From: Pseudomonas sp. DTU12.3
GTDB taxonomy: Bacteria > Pseudomonadota > Gammaproteobacteria > Pseudomonadales > Pseudomonadaceae
DNA length: 64,000 bases
Assembly: GCF_004124275.1 (NCBI RefSeq)
Contig: NZ_CP027218.1
Coordinates: 2,793,501-2,857,500, forward strand
Reading direction: 5' to 3'
This document shows, in pieces, positions 43,249 through 51,371 of this stretch. Under the pieces are notes generated by a model. It was not told the DNA's origin and ran no database searches. It saw nothing but the letters and a program-made list of their open reading frames with translations. Each line of letters starts with the position of its first letter. The stretch's first letter is position 1. Both the position numbers and the translations under genes were made by a program.

Positions 43249-44664
43249 TTACACGCTGCTCGCCAACTTCCCGCCCATCATCCGCCGACGATAGGACGTA
43301 TCCCGATTCGCCAGCCAGAAGTACAGCGGCGAGGTCACCAGCAAGCCCACCAGCCACGACAGATCGGCGCCGTTGATGTGCGCCGACACCGGGCCGACGT
43401 ACAGCGGCGTGTTCATGAACGGGATCTGCACGGCGATGCCGATCGCATAAGCCAGCAAAGCCTGTGGGTTGTAGCGACCGTAGATGCCGCCATCAACCTG
43501 GAAGATCGACTGGATGTCGTACTTGCCTTTGTGGATCGCGTAGAAGTCGATCAGGTTGATCGCGGTCCACGGCACCAACACCACCAAAAGCACCAGCACC
43601 ATGTCGACGAAGTGTCCGATGAAGTCCTTCGAGGCGCCGACGGCGGCGAAGCAGCAGGCCAGCAGCACGATGATCGAGATCACCGCGCGGCTCTTGGCGG
43701 TGGGGATCCAGCGGTAGGCGAAGGTCTGCACCAGGGTGATCAGCGAGAGCACGGCGCCGTACAGGTTGAGGGCGTTGTGGCTGATCACGCTGAGCAGGAA
43801 CAGCACCAGCATCAGCGGGCCGATGGAGCCGGTGGCCATTTTCACCGCATCCATGGTGTCCATGCCGACGGGCGTGGCGAGCACAGCGACGGCGCCGAAG
43901 ATGAACGCCAGGCTCGAACCGAGCGCCGAACCCAGATACGTCGTCCAGAACGTCGAGGAGACTTTGACGTCGGCCGGCAAGTAGCGCGAATAGTCGGACA
44001 CGTACGGCGCAAACGCGATTTGCCACAACGCCGCCAGCGACACCGTGGCGAGCCAGCCGGAGAGGTTGAAGCCGCCACGGGTGAGGAAATCATCGGTTTG
44101 AATGTGGGTGAAGATGTAGCCAAAACCGACGACGATGCCGATCCCCAGCACCCAGGTGCCGATGCGGTTGAGCACGTGGATGAAGCGGTAGCCGATGATG
44201 CCGATGATCCCCGAACCGAGGGCACCGATAACGATGCCGACCGGCACCGGAATGCTGTCGGCCACGCCGTGCAACGACTTGCCGGCAAGAACGATGTTGG
44301 AAGCGAAGAAACCGATGTACATGACGCCGGCAATCAGCACCACCAGCAGCGCGCCGAGGGAGCCGAACTGCGCGCGGCTCTGGATCATCTGCGGAATGCC
44401 CATTTGCGGGCCTTGCGCCGAGTGCAGCGCCATCAGCACGCCACCGACCAGGTGGCCGACGAGAATCGCGACGATGCCCCAGACCAGATTCAAGTGAAAC
44501 AACTGCACGCCCAGCGCACCGGTGACGATGGGCAACGGCGCGATGTTGCCGCCGAACCAGAGCGTGAACAGATCCCTGACCTTTCCGTGGCGATCTTCGG
44601 GGGGCACGTATCCTATCGTGTGTTTTTCAATCAGCGGAGCGGAGGATGCTGCAGGGGTAGCCAT
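43249..44664 (-). CDS. NCS1-family permease (cytosine/purine/hydantoin type)
   Basis: 471 aa, about twelve membrane segments. FTLWFGGNIAPLPIVTGALG, PQMGIPQMIQSRAQFG and APYVSDYSRYLP are NCS1 signatures, close to CodB. It imports a nucleobase or related N-heterocycle by cation symport. Start MATPAASS (44664) with GGAGTTCGTC in front. Divergent from a LysR gene at 45013. Probably the uptake step for the ArgE/DUF1028/Rid/FMO genes nearby (inference). Confidence 0.9.
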   Translation of the reverse strand: MATPAASSAPLIEKHTIGYVPPEDRHGKVRDLFTLWFGGNIAPLPIVTGALGVQLFHLNLVWGIVAILVGHLVGGVLMALHSAQGPQMGIPQMIQSRAQFGSLGALLVVLIAGVMYIGFFASNIVLAGKSLHGVADSIPVPVGIVIGALGSGIIGIIGYRFIHVLNRIGTWVLGIGIVVGFGYIFTHIQTDDFLTRGGFNLSGWLATVSLAALWQIAFAPYVSDYSRYLPADVKVSSTFWTTYLGSALGSSLAFIFGAVAVLATPVGMDTMDAVKMATGSIGPLMLVLFLLSVISHNALNLYGAVLSLITLVQTFAYRWIPTAKSRAVISIIVLLACCFAAVGASKDFIGHFVDMVLVLLVVLVPWTAINLIDFYAIHKGKYDIQSIFQVDGGIYGRYNPQALLAYAIGIAVQIPFMNTPLYVGPVSAHINGADLSWLVGLLVTSPLYFWLANRDTSYRRRMMGGKLASSV

Positions 44665-44864
44665 GACGAACTCCAAGGCAAGGATGAGTACGTGGACGTA
44701 CTTCGGCAAGCGCCGGCACGGGCGGCGCAATTCTTGTTGAAGCGATCATGTGCAAAGCATCGGGATAGATAAATTAGTAAGTTTGTTGCTACAGACCTTA
44801 AAAAAAATATGCTCCGGGGGATGGGGGTGTCCGGTATGTTCACACCCAGTCCTCAGAGAACTCT

Positions 44865-44976
44865 GTGGCGAGGGAGCTTGCTCCCGCCGGGCTGCGAAGC
44901 GGCTCCCAAAAATTCAGGGTGCGGCACTCTTTTTGTGAGTGCTGCGCACTCAAGCGGGAGCAAGCTCCCTCGCCAC
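44865..44976. repeat. Inverted repeat GTGGCGAGGGAGCTTGCTCCC in the permease-LysR gap
   Basis: GTGGCGAGGGAGCTTGCTCC and GGGAGCAAGCTCCCTCGCCA are inverted arms about 70 bp apart, a third REP-like family. The 348-bp gap 44665-45012 holds this element, the divergent promoters and an AT-rich stretch (44755-44812), but no gene. Confidence 0.85.
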
Positions 44977-45012
44977 AAAAGCATGTTTCGATTTGGTTTT
45001 ACCGGAGGTTCC

Positions 45013-45924
45013 ATGGCCGCCTACAACCTGCGCCAGCTCAAATACTTCGTCACCACCGCCGATTGCGGCAGCGTCGCCGAAGCCTCGCGCAAGCTCTATA
45101 TCGCGCAGCCATCGGTCTCCACCGCGATCAAGCACCTGGAAGAAAGCTTCGGCGTGCAGTTGTTCATCCGCCACCACGCCCAAGGCGTCTCGCTGACGCC
45201 GAGCGGCTCGCGCTTCTATCGCAAGGCGCTGGAGCTGTTGCGCGTCGCGCATGAGTTTGAGCAGAACGCTCTGGCCGACAACGACGTGGTGTCCGGGCAG
45301 ATCGATATCGGCTGTTTCGAAACCGTCGCGCCGCTGTACCTGCCGCGCCTGATCGCCGGTTTCAAGGCGCGCTGGCCGGGTGTGGAAATCCGCATTCGCG
45401 ATGGCGAACAACAGGAACTGGTGCAAGCCCTGACCGCCGGCAGCATCGACGTCGCGATGATGTTCGAACACGACCTCGACAGCACCATCGACACCACGCC
45501 GCTGATGCCGCCGCAGCAGCCGTACGCCTTGCTCCCGGCCAACCATCGCTTCGCGCAACAGGCGAAAGTCTCGCTGCATGATCTGGTGCTGGAACCGATG
45601 ATCCTGCTCGACGTGGTGCCGAGCCGCACCTACTTCGTGAGCATCTTCGAGGAACGCGGACTGACGCCGAATATCGTCTTCAGCTCGCCGTCGATCGAGA
45701 TGGTGCGCGGCATGGTCGGCAATGGTTTTGGCTTTTCGATTCTGGTGACCAAACCGTTCAGCGACTACACCTACGACGGCCAGCAAGTCGTGTGTGTGCC
45801 GCTGGCGGAAACGGTGACCGGTTCGGGCTTGTCGGCGGCGTGGTTGCGGCGTGTGCAACTGACCAAACCGGTGCAGTTGTTTGTCGACCATTGCCGTGAG
45901 GAACTGGCCCGACTGTACGCGTGA
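45013..45924 (+). CDS. LysR-family regulator of the NCS1-permease locus
   Basis: 303 aa. Begins MAAYNLRQLKYFVTTADCGS, HTH with IAQPSVSTAIKHLEESFG, then an effector domain (GQIDIGCFETVAPLYLPRL). ATG at 45013 with a strong RBS (GGAGGT, 45004-45009); the frame is open upstream through the repeat only by chance. Divergent to the NCS1 permease, convergent with the M20 deacetylase, so it probably regulates the permease and perhaps the catabolic genes. Confidence 0.88.
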   Translation: MAAYNLRQLKYFVTTADCGSVAEASRKLYIAQPSVSTAIKHLEESFGVQLFIRHHAQGVSLTPSGSRFYRKALELLRVAHEFEQNALADNDVVSGQIDIGCFETVAPLYLPRLIAGFKARWPGVEIRIRDGEQQELVQALTAGSIDVAMMFEHDLDSTIDTTPLMPPQQPYALLPANHRFAQQAKVSLHDLVLEPMILLDVVPSRTYFVSIFEERGLTPNIVFSSPSIEMVRGMVGNGFGFSILVTKPFSDYTYDGQQVVCVPLAETVTGSGLSAAWLRRVQLTKPVQLFVDHCREELARLYA

Positions 45925-45942
45925 GTGCAGTCGAACCGGGTT

Positions 45943-47091
45943 TCAAGCGCGGATAAACACCAGCAGGCGCTGAAGCATGTCATCGCAAGCCTGCAACTGA
46001 TCGAGGCTGACGAACTCATCGGGTTTGTGCCCCTGATCCATGCTGCCGGGGCCGCAGACCACGGTGGGAATCCCTACCGCATCAAACAGTCCGCCTTCAG
46101 TGCCGAACGCCACGGTGCCGAATTCCTCGCAACCGCTGAAGCTGGCGATCAGCTGCGCTGCCTGACTCTGCGCATCGGTGACCAGCCCGGGATACGCTGA
46201 CAACTCACTGAAACGGATTTCACTGTGTTCACTGACCGCACGCATACGCGGCAGCACTTCGCGTTCGGCATAGCTTTTCAGCGCCTCGGCGACCAGCGCC
46301 GGATCCTGCGAGGGCAGGGCGCGGATTTCGAAATCGAAACGGCAATCGGCGGGCACGATGTTCAGCGCTTTACCGCCGCTGATGACGCCGGTTTGCACGG
46401 TGCTGTACGGCGGATCGAAACGCTTGTCGTGATGCTCCGGCGCTTTCAATTGCTGGCCGAGGCGCCCGAGTTCACCGATCAGTTCGGCGGCGTACTCGAT
46501 GGCATTCACCCCAAGCGGGGCATACGCCGAATGGCACGGATGGCCATGCACATCGCAGCGCATCGCCAGTTTGCCTTTGTGGCCGAGCACCGGTTTCAGT
46601 TCAGTCGGCTCGCCAATGATGCACAGCAGCGGTTTGACCGGACGTTGCTCCAGAACCTTGAGCAACGAACGTACGCCGAGGCAGCCGACTTCTTCGTCAT
46701 ACGACAACGCGATATGCACCGGCAGGCGCAACGGCGCCTGCACCAACGCCGGCACCAGCGCGAGCACGCAGGCGATATAGCCCTTCATGTCCGCCGTACC
46801 ACGGCCGAACAGTTTGCTGTCGCGCTCAGTCAGTTCGAACGGTGGCATTGTCCACGGCTGACCATCGACCGGCACCACATCGGTGTGCCCGGACAGGACG
46901 ATGCCCGGTTGGTCCACCGGGCCGATCGTGGCGAACAGGTTGGCTTTGCTGCGCTCATCGTTGTAGATCAGCGCGCACGGCACGTCGAAACCTGCGAGGT
47001 ATTCGCGGACGAATTCGATCAGTTGCAAGTTGGATTCACGGCTGGTGGTGTCGAACGCCACCAGCGCCTTGAGCAACTCGACGCTGTTCAT
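45943..47091 (-). CDS. M20-family deacetylase, ArgE-like
   Basis: 382 aa. Metal-binding residues: SGHTDVVPVDG (His, Asp), GRGTADMKGY (Asp), SYDEEVGCLG (catalytic/ligand Glu pair), GEPTEL (Glu or Asp position), GPGSMDQGHKPDEFVS (last His). Typical acetylornithine deacetylase layout with a dimerisation domain around 180-290. It overlaps the DUF1028 gene by 4 bp. The catabolic neighbours suggest an N-acyl or carbamoyl amide substrate other than biosynthetic acetylornithine (inference). Confidence 0.9.
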   Translation of the reverse strand: MNSVELLKALVAFDTTSRESNLQLIEFVREYLAGFDVPCALIYNDERSKANLFATIGPVDQPGIVLSGHTDVVPVDGQPWTMPPFELTERDSKLFGRGTADMKGYIACVLALVPALVQAPLRLPVHIALSYDEEVGCLGVRSLLKVLEQRPVKPLLCIIGEPTELKPVLGHKGKLAMRCDVHGHPCHSAYAPLGVNAIEYAAELIGELGRLGQQLKAPEHHDKRFDPPYSTVQTGVISGGKALNIVPADCRFDFEIRALPSQDPALVAEALKSYAEREVLPRMRAVSEHSEIRFSELSAYPGLVTDAQSQAAQLIASFSGCEEFGTVAFGTEGGLFDAVGIPTVVCGPGSMDQGHKPDEFVSLDQLQACDDMLQRLLVFIRA

Positions 47092-47765
47092 CGATCATCA
47101 CCGGCAACGCCGTAACCCGGCGCCTTGGCGGGGTCGAGGGCGCGGTCGATGTAGTCCTGCAGTTGTGGCTGATAGGCGTCCCAGAGTTTTTGCAGTTGGC
47201 CGATCGGGTTTTCATCCGCCCAGTCGACGCGCAGATTGACGATCGGCCAAGTCTGTTCGCCGACCACCACAACCGCTGCCGAATGCACCGGGCCGGCTTC
47301 GCCACCGAGGGCTTGCGCCGCGTGCAGGGCTTTGAGCAAACGGTCGGCCAATTGGCCTTCGCCGTCTTCAAAGGCGCTGACCATCGCTTCGATCACCGAG
47401 CGCCCGGCGAGCATGTTGCCGGCGGCTACGCATTGATCGCCGGAGACGGCGTTGTGTACGCCAAGGGTTTGCGAACCGCTGAAGTGTGCGGTCTGGCCCA
47501 GATGGTTGATCGCGGTGATCTGGCGATACTGGCTGTAGCCGTTGCGCGTGAGGACTTTGTCCAGCGCATCGTCCGGGGCCTGGCCTTGCTCCATCAATGC
47601 CAGCACTTCCGGGCCGAGCGACGGCAGGGTGATGTTCTGGCTCGACACCGCGCCGACACCCGGCAGCAGCCATGGGCAGCGGGCGCCGACGGCGATGCTG
47701 GAGGAACTGATGGCGACACCGAACTGGCCGGTTTCGGCGCAGCGGGCTGCGATTGAAAAGGTCAT
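47088..47765 (-). CDS. DUF1028 family protein
   Basis: 225 aa. Opening TFSIAARCAETGQFGVAISS is the hallmark of DUF1028, an Ntn-hydrolase-like family of unknown function; the mid region VHNAVSGDQCVAAGNML is also typical. Often found near amidohydrolases. Stop overlaps the downstream ArgE-like start (ATGA). The 328-bp region upstream (47766-48093) holds only a tandem REP array. Confidence 0.88.
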   Translation of the reverse strand: MTFSIAARCAETGQFGVAISSSSIAVGARCPWLLPGVGAVSSQNITLPSLGPEVLALMEQGQAPDDALDKVLTRNGYSQYRQITAINHLGQTAHFSGSQTLGVHNAVSGDQCVAAGNMLAGRSVIEAMVSAFEDGEGQLADRLLKALHAAQALGGEAGPVHSAAVVVVGEQTWPIVNLRVDWADENPIGQLQKLWDAYQPQLQDYIDRALDPAKAPGYGVAGDDR

Positions 47766-47790
47766 CTATTGAACTCCTTGTGTATCTGGG

Positions 47791-48077
47791 CTGGCCTCTT
47801 CGCGAGCAGGCTCGCTCCCACAGTGGAATGCATTTCAAGTTGGGTAGCAGGTTTCCTTGCTGGCTTCTTCGCGAGCAGGCTCACTCCCACAGTGGAATGC
47901 ATTTCAAGTTGAGTAGCAGGTTTCCTTGCTGGCCTCTTCGCGAGCAGGCTCGCTCCCACAGTGGAATGCATTTCAAGTTGGGTAGCAGGTTTCCTTGCTG
48001 GCCTCTTCGCGAGCAGGCTCACTCCTACAGGGGGCATGCATTCCAAATGTGGGAGCGGGCTTGCTCGCGAAGGCCGC
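47791..48077. repeat. 69-bp tandem array of REP-containing units
   Basis: Three units of 69 bp (47791-47859, 47860-47928, 47929-47997), nearly identical, each with CTTCGCGAGCAGGCTCGCTC and a 40-bp spacer with GTGGAATGCATTTCAAGTTG. A fourth partial copy from 47998 is closed by an inverted arm AATGTGGGAGCGGGCTTGCT. It separates the DUF1028 and Rid genes in one transcription direction and can form many alternative hairpins. Confidence 0.95.
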
Positions 48078-48093
48078 GACTCGGTCTAAAGTC

Positions 48094-48510
48094 TTACTCA
48101 GGAATCACCGCAATCACATCAATCTCCATCAACCACTGTGGCTGCCCCAGCGCCGACACCACCAACCCGGTCGAGATCGGGAACACGCCCTTGAGCCACT
48201 TGCCGACTTCGCCGTACACCGCTTCGCGATAACGCGGGTCGATCAGATAGGTGGTGGTCTTGACGATGTGGCTCATGTCGCTGCCGGCTTCTTCGAGCAG
48301 TTGCTTGACGTTGCGCATGGCTTGTTCGGCCTGCGCACGCGGATCGCCGAGCCCTACCAGATTGCCATCGAAATCAGTACCGACCTGACCACGCACATAC
48401 ACCGTGTTACCGGCGCGGACGGCCTGGCACAGGTCATTGTCCAGCGACTGGTTCGGGTAAGTGTCTTTGGTGTTGAACATGCGGATGCGGGTGTGAGTTG
48501 GCTGGCTCAT
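48094..48510 (-). CDS. Rid (YjgF/YER057c/UK114) family protein without the archetypal Arg
   Basis: 138 aa, one Rid domain. CQAVRAGNTVYVRGQVGTDF, AMRNVKQLLEEAGSDMSHIV and the end PQWLMEIDVIAVI follow the family. Archetypal RidA has P-x-R-(S/T)-x-V, whose Arg drives imine hydrolysis; here the segment reads PISTGLVV, so Ser replaces Arg. It belongs to one of the non-archetypal Rid groups often found in catabolic operons. Start MSQPTH at 48510, RBS GGAGCTTCAC. Confidence 0.9.
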   Translation of the reverse strand: MSQPTHTRIRMFNTKDTYPNQSLDNDLCQAVRAGNTVYVRGQVGTDFDGNLVGLGDPRAQAEQAMRNVKQLLEEAGSDMSHIVKTTTYLIDPRYREAVYGEVGKWLKGVFPISTGLVVSALGQPQWLMEIDVIAVIPE

Positions 48511-48567
48511 GTGAAGCTCCTGACAAAGGTTGGCCCGACGCAATCGGCGCCGGGGCGAAAGAGCGGA

Positions 48568-49887
48568 TCAAGCGTCGACGGTGTCAGCAACGTGGCTGTG
48601 CGTGGCTTGATGCAGTTCGGCTTCACGCTGCTCGGCATCGCGATAGTCGAGGTACTTGCGCTGGGTGGCGATGTGGTCGGCGACGTGCTTGGCGTCGTGC
48701 CAGACGCCCCAGATGAACGACGAACCGCGACGCGACTGCCACGGCAGACCGAGGAAATACACTCCCGGCTCGCTCGACACACCGCGCTGATGCACAGGCT
48801 TGCCGTTGTCATCGAACGCCGAGACTTGCAGCCAGGAATAGTCCACGGCAAACCCGGTGGCCCAGATGATCGACGTCACGCCAGCCTTGGCCAGATCGAG
48901 ATCGGCCAGCGGGTTTTTTACGCATTCAGGCTCTGCAAACGTTTCGCGAGCTTCCGGTTCTTCCGGCAGATCGAGACCATTGCGTTCGATGTAGGCATCG
49001 GCGGCATCCAGCAGCGCCAGATAGTTTTCATCGCCGCGATTGAGGTTGCCCGCCAGATCCTGCTTGAAGGTCACCACGCCGTTGTTGAACGATTCGGTGA
49101 CCCCGACCAGGGTCATGCCACGATGGGCCAGGCCACGGAAATCGATGGTGCGCCCGCCATGGGCGCCGCTGACGGCAATGGTCACGTGCTCGCGGCCGGG
49201 TTTCATGGCGGCCTGATCCCACTCGCCGAGCACACCCAGCCACCAGCAGAAATCACGGTTGCGGTAAGCGCGAGGCGGTCGGTCGTGGGCGCCGACCGAC
49301 AGGTAAACCTGCTTGCCGGAACGTTGCAGCTCATCGGCAATCTGTACCCCGGAAGAACCGGCACCGACCACCAGCACCGCGCCTTGCGGCAGCTGTTGCG
49401 GGTTGCGATAGTCGGCGGAGTGGATTTGCAGCAAGCGTGCGTCTTGCGGGGCAATTGCCGGGATCACCGGTTTCTGGAACGGACCGGTGGCGGCGACAAC
49501 GCGGCTGGCTTCGATCACGCCTTCGGACGTTTCGACGGTGAAGCCTGGGCGACCGACATTGCGCACCACGCTTTTGACTTCGACGCCGGTACGAATCGGC
49601 GCGTTGAATTTCTTCGCGTAGGCTTCGAAGTAATCGGCCACGCGTTCCTTCGGGGCGAAGCCGTCGGGGTCGACGTCATCGAATTCCAATCCCGGGAAGC
49701 GGTCGTGCCACGCCGGACCATTGGCGACCAGCGAGTCCCAACGCCCGGTGCGCCAGCGTTCGGCGATACGGTTGCGTTCGAGGACGATGTGCGGCACACC
49801 GAGTTTGCTCAGGTGCTCGCTCATCGCCACGCCCGCTTGGCCGGCACCGACGATCAGCGTGTCTGTTGTTATTATTTCAGTGGTCAT
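48568..49887 (-). CDS. Flavin-containing monooxygenase
   Basis: 439 aa. FAD motif LIVGAGQAGVAMSEHL, then ERWRTGRWDSLVANGPAWHD, second NAD(P)-binding motif VLVVGAGSSGVQIADEL, and late ATGF motif in SIIWATGFAVDYSWL. Single-component class B monooxygenase layout, which hydroxylates or oxidises N, S or carbonyl substrates with NADPH and oxygen. RBS GGAAGGATGTAGAG. First gene of the FMO-Rid-[repeat]-DUF1028-ArgE-like run. Substrate unknown. Confidence 0.9.
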   Translation of the reverse strand: MTTEIITTDTLIVGAGQAGVAMSEHLSKLGVPHIVLERNRIAERWRTGRWDSLVANGPAWHDRFPGLEFDDVDPDGFAPKERVADYFEAYAKKFNAPIRTGVEVKSVVRNVGRPGFTVETSEGVIEASRVVAATGPFQKPVIPAIAPQDARLLQIHSADYRNPQQLPQGAVLVVGAGSSGVQIADELQRSGKQVYLSVGAHDRPPRAYRNRDFCWWLGVLGEWDQAAMKPGREHVTIAVSGAHGGRTIDFRGLAHRGMTLVGVTESFNNGVVTFKQDLAGNLNRGDENYLALLDAADAYIERNGLDLPEEPEARETFAEPECVKNPLADLDLAKAGVTSIIWATGFAVDYSWLQVSAFDDNGKPVHQRGVSSEPGVYFLGLPWQSRRGSSFIWGVWHDAKHVADHIATQRKYLDYRDAEQREAELHQATHSHVADTVDA

Positions 49888-50159
49888 CTCTACATCCTTC
49901 CTAGCAAGGCAGTTGGATTCGGGCGCTGTTCGGCTTGTCCGTTTTGCTTGAGGTCAGACTAGGGAGAGGGGGGGTATCGGTAAAATATTATTAAGCTGGG
50001 ATGTGAAGATAAAATTCTGATGCAGATGGGTGAAAGCCTTTGAATACGGGCGCGCAGGGGGCGGGGCACGGAACGGGATGTCACCGCAAGGAAGAAAAAA
50101 TCAGCTCGCCTGAGGCCACCGGACGATGACCTTGCGCCTGGTTTGGAATATTCGAAGGG

Positions 50160-50426
50160 CTAGATCCTTCGCGCCCCGGCTCGCCCGGGCAGGTGGCCCG
50201 TCAGCAAGGTCTTGGCCGTGCCCGGCTCGGCCGGCAAATGCTCGCTGAGATCCCAGATCTCGAGCATTTTCGCGTACTCGAAGGCATGACGCGGGTCCGC
50301 TTGCACCCACTGTTGAAATTCCAGACGCTCATCGGCGCGGCAACTATCGTCGTGCAGCCGCATGCACCAATGAGCGGCCTGGTCGAGGACGGTGTCGTCC
50401 ACTACCTCGGTGCGGGTCGTATCCAT
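50160..50426 (-). CDS. Orphan FecR N-terminal (DUF4880) protein or remnant
   Basis: 88 aa. The segment DQAAHWCMRLHDDSCRADER followed by LEFQQWVQADPRHAFEYAKM is the N-terminal DUF4880 domain of FecR-type anti-sigma regulators. A full FecR has about 320 residues with a membrane segment and periplasmic domain, all missing here. No ECF sigma factor gene is adjacent. It is either a degenerate remnant or a stand-alone DUF4880 protein that binds a sigma factor. Confidence 0.65.
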   Translation of the reverse strand: MDTTRTEVVDDTVLDQAAHWCMRLHDDSCRADERLEFQQWVQADPRHAFEYAKMLEIWDLSEHLPAEPGTAKTLLTGHLPGRAGARRI

Positions 50427-50565
50427 AGAGCGCTACCTGTTGGGTCGATTCAGCCACTCTACGAAGCGGTTTGATAAAAAAACGTCAAAACACCCGTGAT
50501 GAACGTTTTTTCATGGGCGGGCGCGCATGGCCGCTGTAGCGACTGAATCGAGATCTGCCCGCGAG

Positions 50566-50784
50566 CTAATTACCATCCGCTACCTTGCGCTCGATCTCGT
50601 CGACCTTGCGCTGCAGCGTCTCGGCGTCCTGCTCCTTGGTGCGGGTCGAAGTGGGGGTGATCACCTCGTCGACGGCTTTGGTGTCGTCATCCGTGTCTGC
50701 CAGATCGCGTTGCACCACATTGACCGGTTTGCCCGAAGAGTCGACGGCCGGTGTTACGGGTTGGGTATCGTCAGTGCTGTTCAT
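50566..50784 (-). CDS. Small hydrophilic hypothetical protein (72 aa)
   Basis: MNSTDDTQPVTPAVDSSGKP opens a protein rich in Asp, Thr and Lys; the last 25 residues (EQDAETLQRKVDEIERKVAD) form a predicted helix. The ATG at 50784 has GGAGGTTGAG upstream. No family recognised; similar small proteins are common in Pseudomonas. Confidence 0.6.
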   Translation of the reverse strand: MNSTDDTQPVTPAVDSSGKPVNVVQRDLADTDDDTKAVDEVITPTSTRTKEQDAETLQRKVDEIERKVADGN

Positions 50785-50861
50785 TTTTCTCAACCTCCAG
50801 TGACCTGTACGTTGGATACGATGGTCGTGCCGGAGTTCGAGATATTTTCAATCAGCGCTGA

Positions 50862-51371
50862 TCATCCCTGACCGTGGGCTGCCGCCGCCAGTTGCCCGGT
50901 ATCGACCCGGACAAATATCGAATCGCCAATCGCGGTGAGCACGTCACCGGCATACACCTCGCAGACCACCCGGCTCTTGCGCCCGACTTCGCCTTCGACT
51001 TTCGCCCGTAGCGTCAGCGTCACGCCCATTGGCGTTGGTTTGATGAACTTGATGCCGAGGTTGCCGGTGACGCAGTCGATGCGCGGCAGGCTGCCGGCTT
51101 CGCGCTGTTCGTTGCGGTAGTGATAGGCCATGGCGGTCCAGTTGGAATGGCAGTCGACCAGCATCGCAATCAGGCCGCCGTAAACCAGTTGCGGCCAGCC
51201 GCAGTATTGCGCGTCGGGCAGGTGTTCGGCGACGACGTGCACGCCGTCTGCGTGCCAATGACTCTTGATGTGCAAACCGTGCGGGTTGCTGCCGCCGCAG
51301 CCGTAGCAGACGCCTTCAGGCGCGGCGATGTCTTGCAGGGAGGTTTCGAGGCTGGACATGCGATGGGTCAT
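50862..51371 (-). CDS. PaaI-like hotdog thioesterase
   Basis: 169 aa. CYGCGGSNPHGLHIKSHWHA, then PQLVYGGLIAMLVDCHSNWT (active-site G-G-x-x-x-x-x-x-D pattern), and GNLGIKFIKPTPMG, all typical of PaaI/YbaW-type acyl-CoA thioesterases with a hotdog fold. Start overlaps the stop of the diguanylate cyclase gene (ATGA at 51371-51368), so the two are translationally coupled; a later ATG (51359) is an alternative. Confidence 0.88.
   Translation of the reverse strand: MTHRMSSLETSLQDIAAPEGVCYGCGGSNPHGLHIKSHWHADGVHVVAEHLPDAQYCGWPQLVYGGLIAMLVDCHSNWTAMAYHYRNEQREAGSLPRIDCVTGNLGIKFIKPTPMGVTLTLRAKVEGEVGRKSRVVCEVYAGDVLTAIGDSIFVRVDTGQLAAAAHGQG

Noticed and set aside
43378..44772. 464-codon open frame antisense to the NCS1 permease
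   Set aside because: Composition of mainly Asp, His, Gln and Arg mirrors the hydrophobic codons of the permease; no motif.
47791..48077. CRISPR array
   Set aside because: The 69-bp units are direct copies with spacers that are also identical, and contain REP cores; CRISPR spacers would differ.
47753..48232. Open frame of 159 codons with repeated 23-residue units across the tandem REP array
   Set aside because: The 69-bp repeat is a multiple of three, so the frame stays open by chance. It runs through REP DNA into the antisense strand of the Rid gene and has no RBS.
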